Shown here: positions 35,399-44,310 of the stretch, piece after piece
How the letters are laid out: each line of letters begins with the position of its first letter
Numbering within the stretch: position 1 is the first letter of the stretch
Assembly (NCBI RefSeq): GCF_004799645.1
Contig: NZ_CP031306.1
Coordinates: 310,001 to 374,000 of the forward strand
Direction: 5' to 3'
From: Natronorubrum bangense
Lineage (GTDB): Archaea > Halobacteriota > Halobacteria > Halobacteriales > Natrialbaceae
DNA: 64,000 nucleotides
Made by a program: the position numbers and the translations under genes
The notes under the pieces: generated by a model
What the model saw: the letters and a program-made list of their open reading frames with translations, nothing else
Told to the model about the DNA's origin: nothing
Database searches by the model: none

Positions 35399-38300
35399 AT
35401 GAGCAACTCGGAGCTCTCCGCGGCTGACCTCACCCTCCCGATCAAACGCACCGACGGTGACACGCTCGAGGAGCGACTGACCGACAACGCCTATCACAAC
35501 ATCCTCCCCGCACGCTATCTGCGTAAGGACGCCAACGGCGAGCTCATCGAATCCCAGGAGGACCTCTTCGACCGCGTCGGCAAGAACGTCGCCCTCGCTG
35601 AAGCCGTCTACGAGGCAGACAAGCTCGACCTCGAGGTAACCGTTACACCCGACCAGCTCAAGCCCGACCACCCGCGCCGGGACGAACTCGCAGAGGAGGT
35701 CTTCGGTGAGGGGACAACCGTTGGTGACGACGTCGAAACCGAACTAACCGAGCACAACGTCAACAAGTTCGCCTACGAGACGGTCGTCCCAGAGCTTCCC
35801 GAAGACGTGCGCGAGCACGTCGAGGACGTCGCCGAGACGTTCATCGAAGGGATGGAGCACCTTTCCTTTATGCCGAACTCGCCAACCCTGATGAACGCTG
35901 GCGACGAACTCCAGCAGCTCTCGGCATGTTTCGTCATGAGCCCCGACGACGACCTCTCGGACATCCACGAGACCGCAAAGAAGGCCGCAGAGGTCTTCCA
36001 GTCCGGTGGCGGCGTCGGCTACGGCTTCTGGCAGCTGCGTCCCTACGGCGACTCGGTCGGCTCGACCGGCGGTATCGCCTCCGGCCCGATCACGTTCATG
36101 CGCACGTACGACCAGCTCTGTGAGACGATCGCCCAGGGTGGCACCCGACGCGGTGCGCAGATGGGGATCATGCGGGTCTCCCACCCGGACGTCATCGAGT
36201 TCATCCACGCCAAAAACAAGGACGTCTCGCTGGCACACACGCTGCGACTCAACGACCCCGACGACTACACCTACACGACGTTCTCGGAAGCACTCGAGGA
36301 AGCCCGCGAGCTGATCGACGAGGAAGGTCGCGTTCCGAAACACCTGCGCAACGCCGTCGAGGGCCACCTCTCTAACTTCAACATCTCCGTCGGCATCACC
36401 GACGGCTTCATGGACGCGGTCAAAAACGGCGAGGAGTTCACGTTCACCAATCCGCGCACGGAAGAGCCACACATCGCCACCGAGGAGACCAAAGAGATGT
36501 ACAGCCGCTACGACCTCGGCGAACACATCGAGGTCGGCGAGCCGCTGTCGATCCCCGCCGAACTCATCTTCGAACGCATCGTCGAAGGCGCCCACGAGAA
36601 CGGCGAACCGGGCGTCATCTACCTCGAGCGAGTGAACAAGGAGCACTCCTTCGACATCGAAGAGCAGGAAGACCACCGCATCCTCGCGACAAACCCCTGT
36701 GGCGAACAGCCACTCGAGGAGTACGAGGCCTGTAACCTCGGTCACATCAACCTCTCGACGGTCGCCGACCAGAACGCACCCGACTGGCGTGTCTGGAGCG
36801 AGGAACACGCCGATGAGTACGACTCCCACGAGGCGGCCGTCGCGGCCTTCTTAGCGGAGGCGATCGACTTCGAGGAGTTCGACGAACGCATCGAGTACGG
36901 TACGCGCTTCCTCGAGAACGTCGTCACGATGTCCGACTTCCCGGTGGAAGAGATCGAGGAGAAGGTTCGTGACATGCGCAAGATCGGCCTCGGAATCATG
37001 GGGCTCGCTCAGTTGTATATCCAGCTCGGCATCAAGTACGGCAGCGAGGAGGGCAACGAGGTCGCCAGCCAGCTGCTGACCCACATCAACCACGGCGCGA
37101 AGGCGACGAGTCACGACCTCGCAACCGAGCGTGGCTCCTTTAACGACTGGGACGACTCGAAGTACGCCGAGCCGACCGAGTACCGCGAATGGTTCGAGAA
37201 ACAGACCGGCGAGGACGCCGACGACTGGGCCGATGGCTTCCCGATCCGCAACCACAACGTGACGACCATCGCCCCGACCGGAACGACCTCGATGGTCGGC
37301 AACACGACGGGTGGCTGTGAGCCGATTTACAACGTCGCCTACTACAAGAACGTCACCGACGACGTGCAGGGCGACGAGATGCTCGTCGAGTTCGACGACT
37401 ACTTCCTGCGCACCTTAGAGGCCAACGACATCGACGTCGAAGCCGTCAAAGCAGAGGCCCAAGAGCAGATGGCCACAAACCAGTTCGACGGCGTCGAAGG
37501 GCTGTCGACGGTGCCAGACGCCATCGGCGAACTGTTCGTCATCACCTCGGACCTCTCGGCGAAACAGCACGCGGCCGTCCAGTGTGCCGCACAGAAAGGC
37601 GTCGACTCCGCCATCTCGAAGACGGTCAACGCACCGAACGATTCCTCGCTCGAGGACGCCAAAGAGGTCTTCGAGTGGGTCTACGAGAACGGCGGGAAAG
37701 GCGTCACCTACTACCGCGACGGTACCCGCTCCAAGCAGGTGCTGACGACGCGAGCCGACAACGCCGACTTCGCCGACGAGACGGAAGCTGCACAGGCGCT
37801 CATCGAACAGATCGACGAGATCTTCGGTGGTCTCGAGGCGTTCCTCGAGAGCGAGGACGTCCGCGAGGTTCTCGAGGAAGACGTCGACTCGCTGGTCGAC
37901 GAGGCACGCCAGCCGGTCGAGGTCGACTTCACCGAGAAGCGCGAGCGGCCAGATGCGCTCCAGGGCGTCAGCCAGCGTATCGACACCGGCTACGGCAAGG
38001 TCTACGTGACGATCAACGAGGACCCCGAGACCGGCCAGCCGTTCGAGCTGTTCGCGAACATCGGCCACTCCGGTGGCTTCACGAACTCCTTTACCGAGGC
38101 GCTGGCGAAGGTCATCTCGACCTCGCTGCGCTCGGGTGTCGACCCCGAGGAGATCGTCGACGAACTCTGTGGCACGCGCAGTCCGAAAGTCGCCTGGGAC
38201 AAAGGCGAGCAGATCCAGTCCATCCCGGACGCCATCGGCACCGCGATGCGTCGCTACCTCGAGAGCGAGATCGACAAGCCGTACCCGACCCAGCAGACGC

Positions 38301-38512
38301 TCGAGGATGCGGCTGATGCGGGCGCGGACGCCGAGGTTGACGGCCCACAGACCGACGGCGGAGCCGCTGCGGCGAGCAACGACGACGACGACGCCATTCA
38401 GGACCTGATCGACGCCGGCGAGTCGCCGGAGTGTCCTGACTGTGGCTCGCTGTCGCTGTACTACTCCGAAGGCTGCAAGACCTGCGAGTCCTGTGGCTGG
38501 AGCGAGTGCTGA
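35399..38512 (+). CDS. nrdJ: Adenosylcobalamin-dependent ribonucleoside-diphosphate reductase (class II)
   Basis: The 1037-residue product has the class II motifs. FMPNSPTLMNAGDELQQLSACF holds the first active-site Cys (read as positions about 155-176), NPCGEQPLEEYEACNLGHINL gives the Asn-Cys-Glu radical site (about 428-448), and GTTSMVGNTTGGCEPIYNV is the phosphate-binding loop. The end is a cysteine-rich redox tail, CPDCGSLSLYYSEGCKTC followed by ESCGWSEC. It reduces ribonucleotides to deoxyribonucleotides with B12. No intein is present, although haloarchaeal versions often carry one. It stands alone, with no small-subunit gene beside it, as expected for class II. Confidence 0.96.
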   Translation: MSNSELSAADLTLPIKRTDGDTLEERLTDNAYHNILPARYLRKDANGELIESQEDLFDRVGKNVALAEAVYEADKLDLEVTVTPDQLKPDHPRRDELAEEVFGEGTTVGDDVETELTEHNVNKFAYETVVPELPEDVREHVEDVAETFIEGMEHLSFMPNSPTLMNAGDELQQLSACFVMSPDDDLSDIHETAKKAAEVFQSGGGVGYGFWQLRPYGDSVGSTGGIASGPITFMRTYDQLCETIAQGGTRRGAQMGIMRVSHPDVIEFIHAKNKDVSLAHTLRLNDPDDYTYTTFSEALEEARELIDEEGRVPKHLRNAVEGHLSNFNISVGITDGFMDAVKNGEEFTFTNPRTEEPHIATEETKEMYSRYDLGEHIEVGEPLSIPAELIFERIVEGAHENGEPGVIYLERVNKEHSFDIEEQEDHRILATNPCGEQPLEEYEACNLGHINLSTVADQNAPDWRVWSEEHADEYDSHEAAVAAFLAEAIDFEEFDERIEYGTRFLENVVTMSDFPVEEIEEKVRDMRKIGLGIMGLAQLYIQLGIKYGSEEGNEVASQLLTHINHGAKATSHDLATERGSFNDWDDSKYAEPTEYREWFEKQTGEDADDWADGFPIRNHNVTTIAPTGTTSMVGNTTGGCEPIYNVAYYKNVTDDVQGDEMLVEFDDYFLRTLEANDIDVEAVKAEAQEQMATNQFDGVEGLSTVPDAIGELFVITSDLSAKQHAAVQCAAQKGVDSAISKTVNAPNDSSLEDAKEVFEWVYENGGKGVTYYRDGTRSKQVLTTRADNADFADETEAAQALIEQIDEIFGGLEAFLESEDVREVLEEDVDSLVDEARQPVEVDFTEKRERPDALQGVSQRIDTGYGKVYVTINEDPETGQPFELFANIGHSGGFTNSFTEALAKVISTSLRSGVDPEEIVDELCGTRSPKVAWDKGEQIQSIPDAIGTAMRRYLESEIDKPYPTQQTLEDAADAGADAEVDGPQTDGGAAAASNDDDDAIQDLIDAGESPECPDCGSLSLYYSEGCKTCESCGWSEC

Positions 38513-38628
38513 GAAGCGACTGAACCGACCGACCGAAACCGCGACGTCGTTTTTTCGATCGCTCTGCATCGGACAGCACTGACCAGCGGTGCGTCCACGC
38601 TGGTCGTCCGGAGACGACTCGATCGCCG

Positions 38629-40257
38629 TCAGTCGTCGTCTCCGGGAACCGCGTCCGAATCGCCGCTCGAGGGCTGTTCCGGCCGCGAGCCGACGATCCA
38701 GGCGTCATCCTGTAAGAGCACGCGTCCGAACTTCGCGCTGAACTCGCGGGCGAGCCCGAGCAATGCGAACAGACAGACGAACGCAAACGGGCCGCCCGTG
38801 ATGATCGCGGCCGACTGCAGGGCGTCGACACCGCCGAGGATCATCAGGATCGCGGCAGTCATGCCGAGGACGACCCCCCAGAAGACCCGGTTGATACTCG
38901 AGGGACTGGCCTTGCCGCCGGTGGTCATCATCGAGACGGCGAGCGTCGAGGAGTCCGCTGACGTAATGAAGAACGTGGTGACGAGGATCATAAAGGCGAT
39001 CATGAACACGGAGCCAAGCGGGAACGCCTCGAAGAGGGCGAAGCCAGCGACCGGCGCGCCGTGTTCGCCGACGGGACCGAGGATGTCCGTGACGCCGTTG
39101 TGCTGGGCCCAGACGGCCGAGCCGCCGACGAAGGTAAACCACGGAATCGTCGCCCCAGAGGTCGCAGCGATGCCCGTAAACGCGACCTCGCGGACGGTGC
39201 GTCCTTTGGAGATCCGGGCGATGAACAGACCGGCAAACGGGGACCACGAGAGTGCCCACGCCCAGTAGAAGACGGTCCAGTCGTTTGCCCACTGGGTGCC
39301 GCCCTCGACACCCGCGCCGGTGAACAGACTCATCGAGACGAAGTTCGTCACCATGCCGCCGAAGGCCTGTGTTCCGAGCAAGACGAGAAACACCGTCGGG
39401 CCGACGATGAACGTCGCCACCATGAGGACGACGAAGAGAATCATATTGAAGTTCGAGAGCCGGCGAATGCCGCGGTCGACGCCGAGCACCATCGAGATCG
39501 TAAACAAAAGCGTCATCGTCGTCACCACGAGCAAGATCCCGGTGTTCCCCAGATCGATCCCCCACTGGTAGTCCAGTCCGGTGACGAACTGGCTGCCGAT
39601 AAAGCCAAGCGAGGTCGCGACGCCGCCGATCGTCGCGAAGACAGCGATGATATCGATGAACTTCGCGGCGTTCCCATCGAGGTTATCCTTCCCGAGCAGT
39701 GGGGTCAGCGCCGAGGAAACCCGCAGTGGGACGGAGTCGTAGTTGTACGCGAAGTAGCCGATCGCGATCCCCATGATCGTGAAGACGGCCAACTGCGGGA
39801 GCGCCCAGTGGAACAGCGTCTGCTGGACGGCGACCGTCATCGCCTCCGCCGAGCCACCGGAAACGTCGAACAGCGGCGAAGGGTTGTCATAATAAAACAG
39901 CGCCTCAGTCGGCCCCCAGAAGACGACCCCGGCGGCGAAGCCAGCCGAGTACAACATTGCGAAAAACGAGAGGAAGCTGTACTCCGGCTTCTCGTCGCCC
40001 AACCTGATCTTCCCCCACGGCCCGATAATCAGGAACAGCAAGAACAAGACGATCAAGAAGACGATCAACAGCAGCGCCCAGTTCAGATACTCGAGCATCG
40101 ACTCGTTTGCCACCCCAATGGCGTTTTCGACGGTCGTCGGGCTGATGAAGTAGAGTGCGATGATCCCAACCGAGAGGCCGGCTCCAAACAGGAAGACAAT
40201 CGGGTCGAGTTCCTCACGGAAGCGACCGACAGCACTGAGGTCGTCCGAATCAGCCAT
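38629..40257 (-). CDS. BCCT-family transporter (glycine betaine/choline/carnitine type)
   Basis: The product has 542 residues when started at ATG 40257 (MADSDDLSAVGRFREELDP); an in-frame start at 40308 is less likely. It has twelve membrane segments and the family hallmark WTVFYWAWALSWSPFAGLFI followed by ARISKGRTVREV. GIAIGYFAYNYDSVPLRVSS and the Trp-rich FFAMLYSAGFAAGVVFWGP segment support the call. BCCT carriers take up quaternary ammonium osmolytes by Na+ or H+ symport and help halophiles save energy under salt stress. The acidic C-terminus (SSGDSDAVPGDDD) is cytoplasmic. It is convergent with nrdJ. Confidence 0.92.
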   Translation of the reverse strand: MADSDDLSAVGRFREELDPIVFLFGAGLSVGIIALYFISPTTVENAIGVANESMLEYLNWALLLIVFLIVLFLLFLIIGPWGKIRLGDEKPEYSFLSFFAMLYSAGFAAGVVFWGPTEALFYYDNPSPLFDVSGGSAEAMTVAVQQTLFHWALPQLAVFTIMGIAIGYFAYNYDSVPLRVSSALTPLLGKDNLDGNAAKFIDIIAVFATIGGVATSLGFIGSQFVTGLDYQWGIDLGNTGILLVVTTMTLLFTISMVLGVDRGIRRLSNFNMILFVVLMVATFIVGPTVFLVLLGTQAFGGMVTNFVSMSLFTGAGVEGGTQWANDWTVFYWAWALSWSPFAGLFIARISKGRTVREVAFTGIAATSGATIPWFTFVGGSAVWAQHNGVTDILGPVGEHGAPVAGFALFEAFPLGSVFMIAFMILVTTFFITSADSSTLAVSMMTTGGKASPSSINRVFWGVVLGMTAAILMILGGVDALQSAAIITGGPFAFVCLFALLGLAREFSAKFGRVLLQDDAWIVGSRPEQPSSGDSDAVPGDDD

Positions 40258-40583
40258 CGGCCCCACCCCCTTCGGGACGAACCCGTCTCGGTAGTTCCGT
40301 GTCCACACCTCGCCGTCGCGCTATACTCGAGTCAGCTTGCTGAACCACGCCACAGTCACCCAGCTGGAGCCGCTCGTTCGAACGGTCCCTCGTTTCTGCA
40401 CAGGTCATGGCCTTTGGTAACACCATGCGCACGCACTACGATCCTTCTCTTAACACTATGCATACTCATTTTTCCGAGAGAGACGTGTGGATAATTCCCC
40501 GTCACGAACGGTGACTCGAGCGATTGGCTCCACTCGAGTCCGTCGCGTTCATACTGGTCCCAACCGTCAGTACTAATGACTCG
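40258..40583. other. Intergenic region between the BCCT gene and the zinc-finger gene
   Basis: No gene is supported here. An AT-rich stretch (about 40440-40475, containing ATACTCATTTTTCC) may hold promoter elements. I see no strong hairpin. Confidence 0.4.
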
Positions 40584-40664
40584 ATGTCTCGCAGCCAACC
40601 GACCTCACCAGGCAGCGCAAAGACAGATCGTCGAATCGCTCGGGAGTTGATCTCCTGTGACTGA
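40584..40664 (+). CDS. Possible 26-residue microprotein coupled to the zinc-finger gene
   Basis: ATG 40584 opens a short frame that reads MSRSQPTSPGSAKTDRRIAR and ends ELISCD. Its TGA lies at 40662-40664, overlapping the GTG start of the zinc-finger gene by 8 bases. The overlap suggests coupled translation. The composition is plausible, but 26 residues is too short for confidence. It could instead be an untranslated leader. Confidence 0.3.
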   Translation: MSRSQPTSPGSAKTDRRIARELISCD

Positions 40665-40794
40665 CAGCCCCAAATCCCATCGCACGGATGGTCATCCCTG
40701 TCCGTTCTGTGAGACGCCGATGTACAAGCGCCACTGCAAGTACGTCTGTCCACAACACGGCGTCGTCATCGACTGCAGCGATCCGTTTCTCTAG
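40657..40794 (+). CDS. Small zinc-finger protein, HVO_2523-like
   Basis: The 45-residue product starts at GTG 40657. It has two cysteine knuckles: HPCPFCETPMYKRHCKYVCP gives Cys-x2-Cys and a second Cys-x3-Cys, followed by QHGVVIDCSDPFL. This is the pattern of the haloarchaeal one-domain zinc-finger microproteins, which I recall as the HVO_2523 family. A regulatory or RNA/protein-binding role is assumed for such proteins but none is shown here. It was found by reading, being shorter than most gene-finder limits. Confidence 0.75.
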   Translation: MTDSPKSHRTDGHPCPFCETPMYKRHCKYVCPQHGVVIDCSDPFL

Positions 40795-40875
40795 GCGCAC
40801 ACCACACCTGTTCGATGGGATCGAGCCCAGCCTGGCGTACGAAGCTTGCCCGGCAGTCGACGCTGGGGGCTCGGG

Positions 40876-41601
40876 CTAGCGATCCATCTGGCGGTCAACG
40901 CTGTGTCGTTGTGGGCGCGACTGAACTGCTCGATAGATGGGGCCTGCAAGCAGCGCCATCGCGGCGAACAGACAGACGACCGTGAGCGTTACCCCGAGTT
41001 CGCCGAGCCCGCCGGCCGTCACGGTTGCCGCCGAGGAGCCAACGACGACCGCAGCGACCGTCCAGGGGAGTTCGCCGATCGCCGTCCCAATCACGAGTTC
41101 GCGAAGGCGCACGCCGCTGACCGCGGCTGCACATGTCGAGACATCCGATGGGATCGGTGCCAGCCGCGAGACGATGACGCCACGAACCGGTCCCGCGGTG
41201 TTGTAATACCGAGAGACCGTTGTTCCGGTTCGCTCGAGCAGCGTTCCGATCCAGCCACCGATCGACCACGGCCAGGTGCGTGTTTCGGCGTCGCCGAGCC
41301 AGCGTGCAGCGAGGAAGACGGGAATAACGGTCATGATGACGCCCGCCAGTGCGAACGGAACCCCGAGGACGACGCCGTATCCGTACCCGACGACAAGTGC
41401 AAGCGGCGTCGTCGGAAGCGCAAGCAGCGGCCGCACGAGATAGAGTCCGACCACGACGAGGCCGAACAGATAGGGGTCCGAAGAAACCGACGCAGCGGCA
41501 CCAAGCACCCCTGCTGGAGAGACGAGCAGGCCAGTCGCGACAATCGCACCGATCACGATCATCCCGGCGAGCAGGCGAAGCTGTCCCGGTGACACCGACA
41601 T
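40876..41601 (-). CDS. TVP38/TMEM64 (DedA-like) membrane protein
   Basis: The 241-residue product has about six membrane segments. The central signature of the SNARE-associated/DedA superfamily is present: GYGYGVVLGVPFALAGVI, later VSRLAPIPSDVSTCAAAVSG, then ELVIGTAIGELPWTVAAVVV. Members are implicated in moving lipids or lipid carriers such as undecaprenyl phosphate across membranes. It lies alone, convergent with the zinc-finger gene and divergent from the next gene. Confidence 0.85.
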   Translation of the reverse strand: MSVSPGQLRLLAGMIVIGAIVATGLLVSPAGVLGAAASVSSDPYLFGLVVVGLYLVRPLLALPTTPLALVVGYGYGVVLGVPFALAGVIMTVIPVFLAARWLGDAETRTWPWSIGGWIGTLLERTGTTVSRYYNTAGPVRGVIVSRLAPIPSDVSTCAAAVSGVRLRELVIGTAIGELPWTVAAVVVGSSAATVTAGGLGELGVTLTVVCLFAAMALLAGPIYRAVQSRPQRHSVDRQMDR

Positions 41602-41660
41602 CGATCACAGTTTTTCCTCGAGTGTTGAAACGTTTGTGTCTCTGCGGGCCACGACACAAC

Positions 41661-41669
41661 GTTTATTCA
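41661..41669 (+). promoter_or_regulatory. TATA box of the gene at 41693
   Basis: GTTTATTCA is centred 27-28 bases before ATG 41693. This supports that start over an in-frame start at 41636 and a leaderless transcript. Confidence 0.55.
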
Positions 41670-41692
41670 TATCGGGGCGACACCACACATCG

Positions 41693-42091
41693 ATGGACCG
41701 CGACGAGCCTGAAGCCGACACGCCCGTCGACACCGATGACGACCGGGTCACACTCGGACTGGCACTGCTCGAGCGACTCGAGCACGAGTCGCTTCCCCTC
41801 CCCGAGGTTATCGACCGAATCGAGACGGTGACGACCGATCCGACGGTGACGCGAACGATCCTCGATGAGGCCGAACTTCGTGGGATCATCGACCGCGAGG
41901 ACGGGATCATCCGGCCGAAGAGCCGCCAGTACGTACGCTTCGAGCAGGACATCATTACGAAAGAGGGTGAGTTTACCTGCCAACGCTGTGGTATGGGGCT
42001 GTCGACAGGCTATTTTATCAAACTCGATGCTGGCGAGTTAGGCCCCTATGGGTCTTCGTGTATCCGGAAAGTGACGGGGCGTGAGGACTGA
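41693..42091 (+). CDS. Haloarchaeal winged-helix/zinc-ribbon-like protein (DUF5830 type)
   Basis: The 132-residue product has an N-terminal helical part (LGLALLERLEHESLPLPEVI, then RTILDEAELRGIIDREDGII) like a small winged helix. The C-terminal part, FTCQRCGMGLSTGYFIKLDA then LGPYGSSCIRKVTG, holds Cys-x2-Cys and a later Cys and may bind a metal. I recall this as a conserved haloarchaeal protein of unknown function (DUF5830). It may be a DNA- or RNA-binding protein. The start is set by the TATA spacing. Confidence 0.75.
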   Translation: MDRDEPEADTPVDTDDDRVTLGLALLERLEHESLPLPEVIDRIETVTTDPTVTRTILDEAELRGIIDREDGIIRPKSRQYVRFEQDIITKEGEFTCQRCGMGLSTGYFIKLDAGELGPYGSSCIRKVTGRED

Positions 42092-42132
42092 CCAACGAGG
42101 CTACAGGGCCGTGTTCTGGTGACACAAAGCCG

Positions 42133-43416
42133 TTATCGGCGCGCTCTGAGTTCCGCGATCAGCTGTTCGATCGTCTGCTGTTGGCGTTCGATCGTCTCCG
42201 TCTGCTGTTCGACGGTCGACTCGAGTGACTCGAGTCGCTCGAGGAGTTCGCTATTGGAAACCTGCTCGGCGTCCGTGGTAGCGTCTGTGGTCTCCGCTGC
42301 AGTGTCGTCGATCTCGCCACCGAGCAACGAGCCCGACTCGAGTACAGCGTCGTGGCCGGCTCGAGCGCTGTCCGGTTCGGTCGTGGTCGGGGAGTCAGCG
42401 TGCTCGGTCGCCGGGACAGTCGACTCGTCGGTCGTCATCTCGAAGGTGGTGTCCGTCGGTTCGGTGTCCGGCTCTGTCGATGTCTCCGACTGCGCAGGCT
42501 CGTCGTGTGCGTCTTGTGGCGTGTCCTGCTGGCCGTGTGCTGTCCTCTCGCGCGTGTCGGGGACGTGTGTTTGTGGCTCAGGTTCGGGTTCGGCTTCACG
42601 GGCGGCCGTCGTCTCCTCCGCGAGAGGGTCGGTCGATGTGGCGGCCGGCGTACTCGTGTCGTTGGCAGCGGAGTCGCTGCCGTCGTCGTCCAGTTCGGGC
42701 GGGTTTGCATCGAGTGGATCGACGCCGTCGCCGAAGTCGACCGTTGCGCGGTCACGGTCCTCACCAGTTCCGTCGTCGTCACCGACCGCCTCGTTGAGTT
42801 CTGCAAGCGAGCCGACGCCGTGGTACTCGAACAGCGCGCGCTTGAGCCGTTCGCGGAGATCGTTTGCCTCCTCGTTGGGGGCTTTGATCCGCTGTGGGCG
42901 TCCACCGACTTCGAGAACGATCTGTGTGGCGACACTGCCGTCTTCGAAGGAGAGCCCAGTCACATCCGCGAACTCGTACTCCTCGTAGTCGCCGTCCCAG
43001 ACCGCCGCGCCGATGTGTTTGACCAGTCGGTCACTCGTGATGATCAACGTCAGTTCGCTAAAGCGATACGTCTGAACGACCGTCTCGCCCGGCTCGGTGA
43101 TCCCGTTGCCGTTCAAGACGCCGGCGAGCACTGGATGGAGAACGGCGTCGGTCTTGCTTGCGGGGACAGTGAACTTCTTGGTCCCCTCGAGTGGGTACTC
43201 GAGTGCAAACGTGGTTTTGCGCCGTCCTTCCGAGAGCGTCAGTCGGTCGGCGTCGTGGGGGTACTCGTCGACCGACTCGTCGCTCAAGAGCCCTTCGGAG
43301 TTGTAGACGAGGGTGCTCGAGGGTGTGATGAAAAGGCAGTCTTCACCGCCGAGAGAGACTCGCGCCGCGATTTCTTCGCCATCAAGAGTAGAGTGGACGA
43401 TTCCGGGAACGCTCAT
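42133..43416 (-). CDS. Haloarchaeal protein with PH-like N-terminal domain, acidic linker and coiled coil (DUF7115 type)
   Basis: The 427-residue product begins with a beta-rich region of about 200 residues resembling two PH-like halves: GIVHSTLDGEEIAARVSLGG ... FALEYPLEGTKKFTVP, and IITSDRLVKHIGAAVWDGDY ... VTGLSFEDGSVATQIVLEV. An acidic Thr/Glu-rich disordered linker runs to about 375. The C-terminus is a coiled coil (LLERLESLESTVEQQTETIE, then RQQQTIEQLIAEL). I recall the N-terminal part as a haloarchaeal domain of unknown function. It may be a cytoplasmic membrane-linked scaffold. It is convergent with the DUF5830-type gene. Confidence 0.75.
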   Translation of the reverse strand: MSVPGIVHSTLDGEEIAARVSLGGEDCLFITPSSTLVYNSEGLLSDESVDEYPHDADRLTLSEGRRKTTFALEYPLEGTKKFTVPASKTDAVLHPVLAGVLNGNGITEPGETVVQTYRFSELTLIITSDRLVKHIGAAVWDGDYEEYEFADVTGLSFEDGSVATQIVLEVGGRPQRIKAPNEEANDLRERLKRALFEYHGVGSLAELNEAVGDDDGTGEDRDRATVDFGDGVDPLDANPPELDDDGSDSAANDTSTPAATSTDPLAEETTAAREAEPEPEPQTHVPDTRERTAHGQQDTPQDAHDEPAQSETSTEPDTEPTDTTFEMTTDESTVPATEHADSPTTTEPDSARAGHDAVLESGSLLGGEIDDTAAETTDATTDAEQVSNSELLERLESLESTVEQQTETIERQQQTIEQLIAELRARR

Positions 43417-43519
43417 GCGCGGGTAGTTGGGAAGGCCATATCATAAATCCGTGGGTCGGCGTTGCACGCCCGGACGGAATGAGAAGCTTAAAGAAATAGA
43501 CGGCACTATCAGCAAACGA

Positions 43520-43673
43520 GCCCGGGTGGCTTAGCTGGACATAGCGCCGCACTCATAGGGTTCAGAGATTCGGTGCGGTTTCGCCTTGGAAGCCTCCGTG
43601 TCCCCTCGAGGACTCTGCCGAGCCTCGGACCTGGGACATGCGGAGATCGAGGGTTCGGAGCCCTCCCCGGGCA
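43520..43673 (+). tRNA. Elongator tRNA-Met (CAT) with an 80-base intron
   Basis: The acceptor stem GCCCGGG pairs with CCCGGGC at the end. The anticodon stem CCGCA (43547-43551) pairs with TGCGG (43639-43643). The anticodon CAT is at 43554-43556, and an intron at 43558-43637 follows position 37, the canonical archaeal site. The T stem GAGGG pairs with CCCTC. The mature length is 74 bases. Haloarchaeal elongator tRNA-Met genes are known to carry an intron here, removed by the bulge-helix-bulge endonuclease. A T run follows the gene and may be its terminator. Confidence 0.93.
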
Positions 43674-43890
43674 TTTTTCCAACGAAATTACGGTCGGAGT
43701 GAGTTCTGTGATCCGACGATCTTGCGTGGGCGCTGGCGAGTACTGGCGCTGTAACCCGGTCGTCGTGACGAAAACCGATGCGACTGGCGAGTCAGGTGTG
43801 AGTCTCGAGACTCGACACAGCTGAAACAGTCGACACGCAAAACGACGAGTTGACCCACCCCTGAGTCGAATCGTCGCAGTGGTGGTCAGA

Positions 43891-44190
43891 TTACGCTTCT
43901 TCGACCCGGATTTCACCGTCGGCATCGACGGTTACCAGACAGCCGTTGTATTCGAAGACGACTGAGCCGTCCGACCGGACGCCCTCCGCACGCGGCTCGA
44001 ACAGTCGCTCGAGCGCATCAGTGTTAATCGTATAATGAAGTGGCTCGAGTTCCGTTATCTCTTCGTCACAAAACGTCGCAACGGCGTCGACGATAGCGAC
44101 GCTTAGTGGTTGGTCATCGAGTCGGTCGTGCTGTACAACGTAGTGGTCCGTCATTGAAGCAGATGGTGAACGTGAAGTCATTTCAGTCAT
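43891..44190 (-). CDS. HalOD1 output-domain protein
   Basis: The product has about 99 residues. The conserved part reads DDQPLSVAIVDAVATFCDEE, then ITELEPLHYTINTDALERLF and VVFEYNGCLVTVDADGEIRV, the pattern of the haloarchaeal output domain HalOD1. This domain occurs alone or at the end of sensor proteins and is thought to relay a signal. The start is uncertain (ATGs at 44190, 44181 and 44154). The gene lies downstream of the Bat-type regulator on the same strand, with a strong inverted repeat and a TATA-like box between them, so it may have its own regulated promoter. Confidence 0.8.
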   Translation of the reverse strand: MTEMTSRSPSASMTDHYVVQHDRLDDQPLSVAIVDAVATFCDEEITELEPLHYTINTDALERLFEPRAEGVRSDGSVVFEYNGCLVTVDADGEIRVEEA

Positions 44191-44265
44191 TGATTCTACA
44201 AACCCCCCGTGCGATCTGCGGGAAGACGAGTTCACGTTCACGAGTAACAGTAAAGAGCTTGATTA

Positions 44266-44308
44266 TTAACTGTGTAACCGATCCTGCAGCAGATGGTTAC
44301 ACAGTTAA
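44266..44308. promoter_or_regulatory. 14-bp perfect inverted repeat, possible operator
   Basis: TTAACTGTGTAACC (44266-44279) and GGTTACACAGTTAA (44295-44308) are perfect reverse complements separated by 15 bases. On the minus strand the downstream arm runs into a TTAATAATC TATA-like box (about 44260-44268) of the HalOD1 gene. That placement suggests a regulator site. It also lies just after the stop codon of the Bat-type gene and could be part of a terminator instead. Confidence 0.5.
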
Positions 44309-44310
44309 CC

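Noticed and set aside
37415..38569. Minus-strand open frame of 384 codons inside the ribonucleotide reductase gene
   Set aside because: Shadow of the coding strand; the plus-strand protein is complete.
39061..40494. Plus-strand open frame of 477 codons across the BCCT gene
   Set aside because: Its sequence is Arg- and Asp-rich antisense of membrane segments and has no domain; the BCCT reading has all family motifs.
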